Part shown: positions 34,590-42,900 of the stretch, piece after piece | Layout: each line of letters opens with the position of its first letter | How positions within the stretch are numbered: position 1 is the stretch's first letter | Assembly (NCBI RefSeq): GCF_044772865.1 | Contig: NZ_CP173029.1 | Coordinates: 1,488,001-1,552,000, forward strand | Length of the DNA stretch: 64,000 nt | Source of the DNA: Algirhabdus cladophorae | Lineage (GTDB): Bacteria; Pseudomonadota; Alphaproteobacteria; Rhodobacterales; Rhodobacteraceae | Direction of reading: 5' to 3' | Program-made: the position numbers and the translations under genes | Notes under the pieces: model-generated | The model's input: only the letters and a program-made list of their open reading frames with translations | Databases searched by the model: none | Told to the model about the DNA's origin: nothing

Positions 34590-35754
34590 TGACTTAGACG
34601 CACTCGCCGATGATCTTGCTGAGTTTGATGTCGCACAGAAGCCTGTACAGCGGTCAGCGTTAGAAGAACGGATCATTGCTGGGTTTGAGGACATCCAACG
34701 CTTTGTTGAAAAGGAAGGACATCCGCCACGCCATGGCGCTGAGCATGATATCTTCGAACGCCTGTACGCTGTCCGTCTGGGGCGCTTGGCAGGTCATGCT
34801 GAGTATGCCGAACTGCTGGGACCAATCGACCATCAAAGGCTGCTTGCAGGCGCTGTGGTCGCAGATGATCAGGATGATGAGGAAGTTGACCTTGATGCTT
34901 TGGCATCAGACCTTAAAGACCTAGAAGATGAAGCCTCTGACATAACCGAACTGCGCCATGTAAGGCCCGCCGCCGAAAAGAGGGCAGCCGAAGAAATCGC
35001 CAACCGTGATCGATGTGAAGACTTCGACAAGTTCAAGCCGTTGTTCAAACAAGCCCAATCTGATCTGGATGCTGGGCTAAGAACAACACGACCACCAGAG
35101 ACTAGTGCAGAGATTGAAGCAGGCCGCTTCTACATTTTGTCAGGTCAGAAAGCCTACGTGGCAGAAGTCGGGAAGCCGTTCAAACAAGACTACGGCGATT
35201 GGGATGCACGGCTGCGTGTGGTGTTCGATAACGGCACCGAAAGCAATTTGCTGATGCGATCCCTGCACAGGGCGATGTCCAAAGACAAAAGCAGCCGTAC
35301 AATCAGCGACCCAACCGCAGGCCCGCTGTTCACCGATATGACAGTAGAGGGCGATGAGGCCAGCGGCATCATCTATGTCTTGCGTAGTAAGTCAGACCTA
35401 CCCATCGTCGCCCAAAACCGCGACTTGCTGCATAAGATCGGTGTGACGGGTGGTAGCGTCCAGAAGCGGATCGCAAATGCCAAACTAGACCCAACGTTTC
35501 TGATGGCCGATGTAGAGGTCGTCACGACCTATGAGCTTTACAACATCAACCGTGTGAAGCTGGAGAACTTGCTACACCGCATATTTGAGGCTGCAAGGCT
35601 GGATATTGAGATCATGGATCGCTTTGGTCACCCCGTCACACCACGGGAATGGTTCTTGGTGCCCCTGTTTGCCATTGACGAAGCAGTGGAGCGGATCAGG
35701 GATGGGTCGATCAAGGGCGTGGCATATGATCCAGAGACAGCTTCTTTGAAGTGA
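34582..35754 (+). CDS. GIY-YIG nuclease family protein
   Basis: 390 residues from ATG 34582, with GGAGGG upstream inside the helicase end. The first ~180 residues are helical and acidic with no known domain. The C-terminal domain (~258-375) carries GIIYVLRS (262-269), KIGVT (285-289), Arg296 and Glu328, the GIY, YIG, Arg and metal-binding Glu of the T5orf172/MUG113 branch of GIY-YIG nucleases. It is the last gene of the operon and the likely DNA-cutting subunit together with, or instead of, the NucS-like protein. Confidence 0.82.
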   Translation: MSDDLDALADDLAEFDVAQKPVQRSALEERIIAGFEDIQRFVEKEGHPPRHGAEHDIFERLYAVRLGRLAGHAEYAELLGPIDHQRLLAGAVVADDQDDEEVDLDALASDLKDLEDEASDITELRHVRPAAEKRAAEEIANRDRCEDFDKFKPLFKQAQSDLDAGLRTTRPPETSAEIEAGRFYILSGQKAYVAEVGKPFKQDYGDWDARLRVVFDNGTESNLLMRSLHRAMSKDKSSRTISDPTAGPLFTDMTVEGDEASGIIYVLRSKSDLPIVAQNRDLLHKIGVTGGSVQKRIANAKLDPTFLMADVEVVTTYELYNINRVKLENLLHRIFEAARLDIEIMDRFGHPVTPREWFLVPLFAIDEAVERIRDGSIKGVAYDPETASLK

Positions 35755-35978
35755 AACCTCGTTGCCGATGATAGTCTTCTTGTGTTTCTGTTAGCACCGT
35801 TCATGGACGACCTTGGTTCAAAAGTAATGTTTGTCACTTGAAAATTTTTAATTTGGACACCACCTAGTTTACTTGAGCGTTGTCCTCTTGCTTAGGTCCA
35901 CATGACCAGAGCCGAACCATGGACAGGTAAAGGGCGAGAATTGCTTTGCTGGTGGTTTAACCGTCAGACCTGTTGATG

Positions 35979-36045
35979 TGCATCGGTAATCTGGATCGAG
36001 GGTAGGGAACTCGAACCCCCAATCTTTGGGTTCTGAGCCGATGCA
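35979..36045. other. Cruciform-like element with a tRNA T-arm-like core
   Basis: Perfect 8-bp inverted repeat TGCATCGG / CCGATGCA with a 51-base loop. On the minus strand the loop holds GGGGGTTCGAGTTCCCT, which reads like a tRNA T-arm, with plausible variable-loop spacing from CAGAA. A full tRNA does not fold, because the anticodon stem does not pair. It may be a displaced tRNA 3' half from another integration event, or an accessory att element near the integrase. Confidence 0.4.
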
Positions 36046-36280
36046 AGAATTTTGCAACAATAACCACAAACATCTGAATTATCAGACTGCACAACCGACC
36101 GCCGACTTCCAACGGTTAAACGCCGCTCTGACAAAGGTCGCATCGTTAGCCGTGGACAATCCGATATACCTACCGATTTTCGAACGTATCGAGTTGGAGC
36201 TTGCGGCACTTGATGCCCAGTCCAGTGCTGTATCTCGCGCACGTGCAATTGCGGCCCGAAGTCAAAGGGCCTTCGCCTGA
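36041..36280 (+). CDS. Small unknown protein convergent with integrase
   Basis: 79 residues from ATG 36041, which lies within the right arm of the inverted repeat. Helical (FQRLNAALTKVASLAVDNP, ERIELELAALDA), ending SQRAFA. The 3' end overlaps the integrase 3' end by 19 bases. No ribosome-binding site is obvious. Could be a small excision or regulatory protein, but nothing in the sequence proves it. Confidence 0.35.
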   Translation: MQEFCNNNHKHLNYQTAQPTADFQRLNAALTKVASLAVDNPIYLPIFERIELELAALDAQSSAVSRARAIAARSQRAFA

Positions 36281-37542
36281 AGCAACTGATCCGCGTGTGC
36301 CAGTGTAGCACCTTGGCCATAGCGTTGTCTTCCAAGGCTGTGGCCCATCAGGTCGCGGCGGATTCGCTCATCCATCGTGGGTTCGGCCAACATTCTGTCT
36401 TCGAATGAATGACGAAGGCCATAGAGTGTATGATCTGGTGTTTCCTTTAGGCCGTTGTCCCTAAAGTACTTGTTAACGATGCCCGACAAGCTGGCCGATG
36501 ATCCTGCGTATCTTGGAAATCCATCTGGAAACTGTCGGATTGCTTCAAGGGATACCCCCGTAACTGGTACGTCACGTTTTGCTATAGCATTCTTCAGAGA
36601 ATGACCTTCATACGGAGTGATGGCGATGTGAGGAATGTTGGCGGTCAGGTGTATGTCCTGTGATCGAAGGCCCGCCAATTCCGATGGCCGCGCACCCGTG
36701 TTGATCATCAACAAGACAATGCAACGTGCTTCATCGTTCAGCCCATCCAAGGCACCGTCGGCCATTACCTGTTCTTTAATCCACTTGTCGCTGAAGGGCA
36801 GGCGGGTATCAGTATCTTCTGTCTTAAATGACAGATCGGATAAAGGCAGGTGCAGGCCAAGCCGCTTCATGGTGTTGACCGTCTTCAAGATCGCCCCCAT
36901 GTGATTAAGGTCTTTGTTGGCGCTGCTTGGCTTGATTTCACCTGCTTGAATGCGGGTTGCCAACCAATCGCGGAAATCCAACGTGTCATCTGGTTCGATG
37001 TCGTGCAAAGCTTTGTCACCGATGACATGGATTAGGTTCTTGACCGCTCTTATCCGTGGGTTCCGCCACTTTCGTATTTGGTCGTCTGATTTTCCGAATG
37101 TCTTGTCCTTGGCCAAGGTCCAATACATCTCAAGTGCCTCAGAAATTGTAAGTTCTGGTTGTGCAACACCACCGAGTAATGCGGCGGCGTCATGTTGTTG
37201 TGGATTGCCCTTACTGTCTTCTTGTACGGCTTCCATCCGCTTTAGGAGTTGGTCAACGGGCAAAGCGGCAACTTTAGGTGCAGACATGAACTTGAAACCA
37301 TGTACGGACGCGAGTTCACGTGCTGCTTCCAGCTTTGCCAGCTTATCATCGCTTTCGCCTGCAAGCCGCGCCTCCCATATTGCTTTCTGGTGATCCCAGA
37401 CATCGGGAGCCTTACGCTTTGCGTCCGTTTCGCTGTCCGTGTGGAGGTTAAGCCAAACTTGTTCGCGGCTTTCAACGTTTTGGTATTTCACTGGGACGCG
37501 CCGCACGATGTTGAATGTGTTTCCGCGCTTCGTCAGCTTCAT
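36262..37542 (-). CDS. int: Tyrosine-type site-specific integrase
   Basis: 426 residues. C-terminal catalytic domain has the full set: Arg in TGARPSELAGLRS, H-x-x-R in LYGLRHSFED, GHS in DLMGHSLGR, and the nucleophile Tyr in RYGQGA. The N-terminal half is a DUF6538-like and SAM-like core-binding region. I start at MKLTKRGNTF (37542): the upstream leader, MLNILLNNLL, is just the translation of the 12-bp repeats. The gene sits inside the right island end, and binding of the integrase to those repeats would regulate its own expression. Integrates at tRNA-Ser by the flanking duplication. Confidence 0.92.
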   Translation of the reverse strand: MKLTKRGNTFNIVRRVPVKYQNVESREQVWLNLHTDSETDAKRKAPDVWDHQKAIWEARLAGESDDKLAKLEAARELASVHGFKFMSAPKVAALPVDQLLKRMEAVQEDSKGNPQQHDAAALLGGVAQPELTISEALEMYWTLAKDKTFGKSDDQIRKWRNPRIRAVKNLIHVIGDKALHDIEPDDTLDFRDWLATRIQAGEIKPSSANKDLNHMGAILKTVNTMKRLGLHLPLSDLSFKTEDTDTRLPFSDKWIKEQVMADGALDGLNDEARCIVLLMINTGARPSELAGLRSQDIHLTANIPHIAITPYEGHSLKNAIAKRDVPVTGVSLEAIRQFPDGFPRYAGSSASLSGIVNKYFRDNGLKETPDHTLYGLRHSFEDRMLAEPTMDERIRRDLMGHSLGRQRYGQGATLAHADQLLQAKAL

Positions 37543-37566
37543 ATTTGTACGCCCGTTGGTAGGGAT

Positions 37567-37602
37567 GGTTAGCAAATTGTTTAGCAGAATGTTTAGCAAA
37601 AC
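37567..37602 (+). repeat. Three tandem 12-bp repeats, right end
   Basis: GGTTAGCAAATT, GTTTAGCAGAAT and GTTTAGCAAAAC, the same unit and orientation as 20256-20291. They lie 25 bases upstream of the integrase start codon and ~90 bases inside the right boundary. Confidence 0.75.
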
Positions 37603-37689
37603 AGCAAGTTTGACTGGGTTTTCATCGCGTGTTATTCAGTTAATGCGTTGTATTAAAACATAACTTACGAAAACAACAGTGCTGAATCG

Positions 37690-37709
37690 GAGTCTCTGTC
37701 TGTCCGCCA
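37690..37709 (+). repeat. attR: imperfect copy of tRNA-Ser 3' end
   Basis: GAGTCTCTGTCTGTCCGCCA matches the tRNA end at 18 of 20 bases, with the last 14 identical. No tRNA precedes it, as expected for the displaced end of an inserted element. Confidence 0.8.
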
Positions 37710-37789
37710 TTACCCCCTTGTCCGAATTCTGCCTTTGTGGCCTGTCGTTTCAGACGCGTCCTCCTAAAAAGTCTGGCTAGATTGACGCC

Positions 37790-38249
37790 TCGCTGTTGGG
37801 GCATGCGTCTCGTTTGATCCTTTGCGGTTCGTAACGGGGTTTCGACTTTGGATAACGTCGAACACATCGACAAGCACATGGGCGCAGCCGCTGGAGACCA
37901 AGTGCACATCATCGCAATCGGCTTTGCACGCAATGAAAACACACAGCGGATCAGCCCTTGGACGCGGTCCAAATCTCCAAAGGGTGTTTCTTGCCCGCTA
38001 TCATGTTGATGCCCGTTTGATGCACATCAACCATGCCGCTGTATAGCCTTGTGGTTCGGCCCAATCCGTGCCGATCTGGCCGGGATGCAAGACCTCCCCA
38101 TTTTGAACTTGCCTGTGGCCTGACAGATAAAAAAGCACTCCGGAAAATGTGGTGTGTTTTCGTTTTTCCATAGGATCAACCATAGTAATTTTGGGCCCAA
38201 AACCGGGCAATTCAATACCCAGTTCGGTGAGCTGTTTCTCAATTTTCAC
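37790..38249 (-). pseudogene. RidA-family pseudogene
   Basis: From a GTG at 38249 the first ~75 codons read like a RidA (YjgF) protein: QLTELGIELPGF, FSGVLFYLSGH, GEVLHPGQIGTDW, QGYTAAWLMCI. The frame then breaks near 38010; family-like pieces continue in other frames (DLDRVQGLIRCV-type, SSGCAHVLVDVF, and a LRTA.. end). At least two frameshifts are needed, so it is a decayed gene. RidA hydrolyses reactive enamine/imine intermediates. It lies just outside the island. Confidence 0.6.
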
Positions 38250-38406
38250 TTATGGCGTATTCGGATTATGAGGCCTTCGGAAACCTCTGTTTTACCCATA
38301 GACTTAAATCAAGTGGGCTAATGGATCCAAGACTGGACGTTCCTATTCCACCAAAATGATCGGTTTTTGGTCGGAGTGCGCCCATGAACTTTACCCAGCA
38401 AGCCCG

Positions 38407-39993
38407 CTAGACCTGTGGCAGTATAATCTGGTCGTGCAGGAGGCCTGACGGACCGCGGGCCTCGGACGGTCGCGTGCGTTGAACCCGCCAAAGGAACCGA
38501 TGTCCAGAGGCGCTGCGTGCCATGGCCCAGACCATTTGCGTACGTCGTCCAGCAGGGCCCAGCATGGCAGGGGTCATTTGCGGACCATCGCCTTCAGGAT
38601 GGCCCAGCCTGTCTGGCACCAGTGCGGTTTTGGGCACTGCAGGTCCGCCGACAGGATCCAACACAGCGCGCTGGAAGGTCCCATCTGAATGGCGTTCATA
38701 GGCGATCCAGTTTGGTGGTGGTGACAGTCGTGGGGCATAGGAGGCTTCGGTGACCTGTGGGTCAGGTCGGGCAGGGCGATTGGTGCGGCCGCGGCCAGCG
38801 TCGTCGGGCACCCAATCCTCGATGGCCCAAAGAAGGTTGTCGGTGGGATCTGCGGTCAGGGTGACATCTGCGATAGGGTCCGAGAATATCGGGTCGATGG
38901 CGTTCAGCAATGCAAGTGTGGTTTCTGCATCCTCTGCGTCAATATTGAGCGGCGCTTTGCCGCCTTCGGTGATGTCGCGGGCTTCGGTTGTGTTGCCAAA
39001 GCCATCGCGCAAAAGGACCCGGGCCACCGATAGTACCGTATTGCCTGGAACGTCGAAAGGCACGATGAGCCATCGGCCACCCTGTTCGGCAAAGGCTGCC
39101 GAGACCAGCAGCTGACCCAGATCCGAGGGCCCTGCAGGGGCGGCCACAACGTCGAGCGTGTCCTTTTGTAGCGTCCACCAACGGTCGGGCAAGTCGCCTT
39201 CAAAGGACAGGCGCGTGGTGAGTACATCGTGGCGGCGCACGCGAGAAGATCGCGCCTCGCGGCCTGCTTTGGTCTGCTCAAAATCCGACCAGTGCAGCGT
39301 CGCACGCGAGACGTCCCCAGCTTGCACTGCGTCCTGCACATGGGTGTCAAAGCTGGCAGTGCGCAAACCTGTTTCGGGATGCGTACCTCCAGTTGCGGCA
39401 CCGATGCCCCATTTGGAATTCAGGCGCAGCCAATCGCTTTCGCTCAATAGCCCGTCCTCGCCAGCGCGCGCCGCCTCAAGCCACGCTATGCCGTCGATCC
39501 GTTCTTCGCGGCGGATGCGCGCGCCCATGGGATGCGGGATATCAAGCTTAAACCGGCTGGGAAGCGTGCCGATGATCTCTTGTAGCTGCTCCAAAAACCG
39601 CGATAGGCTGTTGCTGATGGCCCCAGATGCCGTGGCAGAGCGTTCGAGATCGGCGATGCGATTGCGTACTTCGCCTAAAGCAGCACGCCCCAGTCGAAGG
39701 GCCAGCCGCCAATCCCCTGCACGGCGTTCACTGGGTGTTGGCAGTGGTTCGGCCAGTGCCGCGTTTGGCACGGTTTCATCGGCTGTAAGGCTGCCCAAGC
39801 GCAACGGGTCTTCTTTATTGAACACCAGCGCGCTTACGGGCGCGCCGCCGTCATGGCCTGTCCACTCGCCGACCCACCATTGTCGGGACAGCATCCAGAA
39901 CGGATCGGCCAAAGGCACATCTGCATTCAGTGAAGGGTCGGTGGCACGTGTGTCCGGCTCGATGCGGTACCAGATGGGGAGGTTTTGTGACAT
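38407..39993 (-). CDS. Large unknown protein, last gene of five-gene cluster
   Basis: 528 residues with no signal or membrane span. Starts with IWYRIEPDTRATDPSLNADV and then DPFWMLSRQWWVGEWTGHDGG; similar Trp-rich openings occur, as far as I recall, in large uncharacterised bacterial proteins with no assigned role. Contains a beta-rich middle and ends in ARGPSGLLHDQIILPQV. The start follows the 1436-residue gene by 4 bases. The antisense strand has a long spurious frame because of GC-rich codon bias. Confidence 0.75.
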   Translation of the reverse strand: MSQNLPIWYRIEPDTRATDPSLNADVPLADPFWMLSRQWWVGEWTGHDGGAPVSALVFNKEDPLRLGSLTADETVPNAALAEPLPTPSERRAGDWRLALRLGRAALGEVRNRIADLERSATASGAISNSLSRFLEQLQEIIGTLPSRFKLDIPHPMGARIRREERIDGIAWLEAARAGEDGLLSESDWLRLNSKWGIGAATGGTHPETGLRTASFDTHVQDAVQAGDVSRATLHWSDFEQTKAGREARSSRVRRHDVLTTRLSFEGDLPDRWWTLQKDTLDVVAAPAGPSDLGQLLVSAAFAEQGGRWLIVPFDVPGNTVLSVARVLLRDGFGNTTEARDITEGGKAPLNIDAEDAETTLALLNAIDPIFSDPIADVTLTADPTDNLLWAIEDWVPDDAGRGRTNRPARPDPQVTEASYAPRLSPPPNWIAYERHSDGTFQRAVLDPVGGPAVPKTALVPDRLGHPEGDGPQMTPAMLGPAGRRTQMVWAMARSASGHRFLWRVQRTRPSEARGPSGLLHDQIILPQV

Positions 39994-39997
39994 CAGA

Positions 39998-42900
39998 TCA
40001 GCCTTCGGGTTGCGGGGGGCAAGTGGCTCGGGTCAGCAGAGTTTCCGACGCAAGCGCTGCGCCAAACGGTACCAAACTGCGGAGGTGTTCAAGGGTCGGA
40101 TCCTGAGCCCAGCTAAAGGGCAGATAAGACAGCGCCATACTGCGCGCCTGAGCCAGATCCATGGCCAAATGCAGTGTCTGCGCAATGGATGATGGCGTGT
40201 GATGTGGTGTTGTGGCCGACGGTACGGCCAGAACAGCCAGTTGCGGTGCGCGCGCAGGCGGTGCATCGGCTCGCGCAGCAACAGCCGCGGTCAAAGTGGC
40301 ATCGGGCACGACCTCGGTCCAACTGTCGATCTGGAGCCCCGCAAAAACTTCGCCCGGGCGCAGGTTGGGGTCTGCCCCAGTGGCAACCAAGCTTGTGCGT
40401 CCAAAATAGGTCTCGGTTTCGTTGCGTGGGCCACCAATCCAATCGGCGGGATCTGTCGTGTTTACGGGCCATTGCAGGGCGTGCAGTGGGACATCGCTGC
40501 CCAACAGACAATCGGCCATGGGGCCTGCCCGCCCGCGCACGCATTGCACCTCATCAAGCCAAAGTGAAAGATCGCTTTGGCCGGCGTTTTTGATTTCTGT
40601 GCTAGCCGCGAAGGCATCTGTGGTTGCGGCCATCAGGGGGGTAAGCGCTGGCATGCCATCTATGAGCGCCTTCAAGACCGACACCTGATCAGATGCCGCA
40701 TCAGCAGCCGCAAGTCGGGCTTGGATCGCGCTTCGGCCAGCCTCCAGTAAACTGGGATCGGGTGCTGCAATCAGGTCGAGTGCGAAGTAGCGTGCAGCGA
40801 TTTGCGCCGCTGTGAGCTGGCTAACGGGTGTGAAGACAACAGAACCGGGGTCAAAAATCGGATCAAAGGCCGGCCCGAGGTCGATATCTGGGATGACCGG
40901 ATCCAGCACCCCGGGTTCGATATCGAGGATCCGCCCACCGGGCACAACGGCAGGTGCAGGTTGTAGGGTCAAAAGATCTTCGAGCGCGGCTCTGGCAGTG
41001 GCGATATCTTGGGTAAGGATTGCAGGCAAAGGGGTGACATTGGCCTCTGGCGGAAAGTCCTCTGGCGTCAGGCCACGCGCGGCAAAGATGGCCTCGGCCA
41101 GACGGCTTGCCGCCCAAAGCGTTGCCTCTGCGTCGGCGTCGAAAGTGATCAAACTGGGCTCTATTTTTAGGCGCGCCGAAAGCATTTTGCGCAGGCGGGC
41201 AGCGCCGTCGCCACCGGGGCGGCTCAACAGGGTCAGTCCAAGGGCTGAAAGGCCAAGTGCATCAAAGGTGGACGCAGTTGGGCCGGTGGTAATGCGACCC
41301 GCAAGGTGCGGTAGCGCGCTATGGGCAAGCCGCGCAAGGCGTGGATAAAGCCGGGCTGCATCATCGCGGGCCCCGCGCAGGGCTGCATTTGGGGCCAGCA
41401 TGGCAAGACTGAAATCCAGCCCAGTGCCTTTGCTTGCAGGGGTCACTGCCGCAGGATCTGCCAGATGCGGTAGCCCGCCTGCGGACAGAGTTGCCAAGGC
41501 CCCTTGGGCTGCGTCGACATTTCGGTCTGACAAGGCGCTTGCGGCTTCTGCCAGCATCAGGTCGCCCATGGCGTCAATCATTGTGCCAAGCCGGTCTTGC
41601 TGCGCACGCAAGGGCGGCAGATCTGCACTGTCAAACCGGCTGCTGCGGCGCGGTGTCCAGTCCAGAAAGGCCAAACCGTCAAAGACATCGATAGCCAATG
41701 GCGAGGCGCCTTTTGCCGGAAATTGGGCAACCAGTTTTTCGACAAGCGGGCCATGCCCTGCGCGCGTCAAGGATCGTGCAACGACGCGCGATATGGCGTG
41801 ATCGGGCGCTTCACCGTCACGCAAAGCAAGTGCAAGGGTGCGGCCCTCACGCAGTTCAGCGCCGGTAAGGGAGGCTTTGAGCACACCCTCCAGTCCGCTT
41901 GCCGCCAGACCCGCGCGGGCCCGTTCCAGCAAGGCAAGCAACCGCGCGATGCGTTCAGAGGGTGCTGGGATGAACGTGGCCTCGGGCGCTGTCTCGCGGG
42001 GGCGGATGTTTTCCAGCACGCCCCAAGCCCCGATGTCGAGACCGTCCGTACCGCCTTGTCGGGCACGGGTCAGGTCCTGAGAGGCTGCGGCCGAAATCAC
42101 GGCGTCAACGCGTACGGCAAGAGTATCCAGCGCGGCTGCGAGCGCATGATGAACCGCGCGCGCAGAGGTGTTGTTGAGGCGCAGCAGCGCGTCCCGAAGC
42201 TGGCTAATCTCAAACGCAAATTCCTTTGCGGCAGGGTCGCCCGATTGACTTTGTGGGGCGCTATCGCCGATTTCGTCTTCCAGCGCCGCGGCAGCGCGGG
42301 TCCGGACCTGCCACGCGTCCTGCGCTAGGGTGGTTTCACTCTCTACGGCCTGTTTCAGGGCCCGCAGCAGCGCGCTGTTGCCACGGCGATCCGCCAGCAT
42401 GAAATCCGAGACCAGCCGCACGATGGCGTTCTCGGCCAAAAGCCGAAACAGGGGTTCGGCCTCGGGCATATCCTCTGGGCGGCGAACGCCCGCACGGGGA
42501 TCCCAAGCGGCGGACGGCGCGCCCATTTGATCAAGCCGGTCGCGCCAGCCATGGCCCCTCAAAATAGCCTCGATCATTGGATCATCGACCGCACCGTCAT
42601 CCAGATCGCGCGGGTCAAGCGTATCGCGCACCAGCGCCTTACAAACGCGCCCTGCATCCGAGCCGGGCAGGGTGAGACTGTCTGACAGCGCACGCCCATC
42701 AAGGCCTAAATTCCTGAGCAATTGTTCGACGCTGCCAAGCTCGGCCAAAGTATCCTGCGCCAGCTGTGGTGTGTTGGTTTGGTCCTTTGCGCCCGCCAAA
42801 AGGGAGGCCACAGTATTGAGGCCCAGCATTGGGCGGATCCGCCAGGTTTGGCCGGTCGGTTGCCGCGTCAGAGTGTCGAGCATGCGCTCGGCGGGTTTTT

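Larger units (their letters stand above)
20201..37709. mobile_element. Integrated genomic island in tRNA-Ser
   Basis: 17.5 kb bounded by the tRNA-Ser 3' end and its imperfect direct copy, with a tyrosine integrase at the right end and matching arrays of 12-bp repeats near both ends. Contents are accessory: a DGQHR/HEPN-like pair, two serine recombinases, a polysaccharide lyase-like lipoprotein, HTH regulators and a seven-gene restriction-like operon. No conjugation or capsid genes are visible, so it is an integrative element that needs help to transfer, or a defence island. Confidence 0.85.

Noticed and set aside
37543..37599. Integrase start at MLNILLNNLL
   Set aside because: These residues are the translation of the 12-bp arm-type repeats; the next Met gives the usual N-terminus.
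39158..40192. 344-residue plus-strand frame, Ser/Arg-rich
   Set aside because: Antisense to the 528- and 1436-residue genes; composition is what GC-rich codon bias makes on the opposite strand.
40863..42328. Other long frames inside the 1436-residue gene
   Set aside because: No ribosome-binding sites or family-like sequence; the minus-strand gene is open across the whole region.
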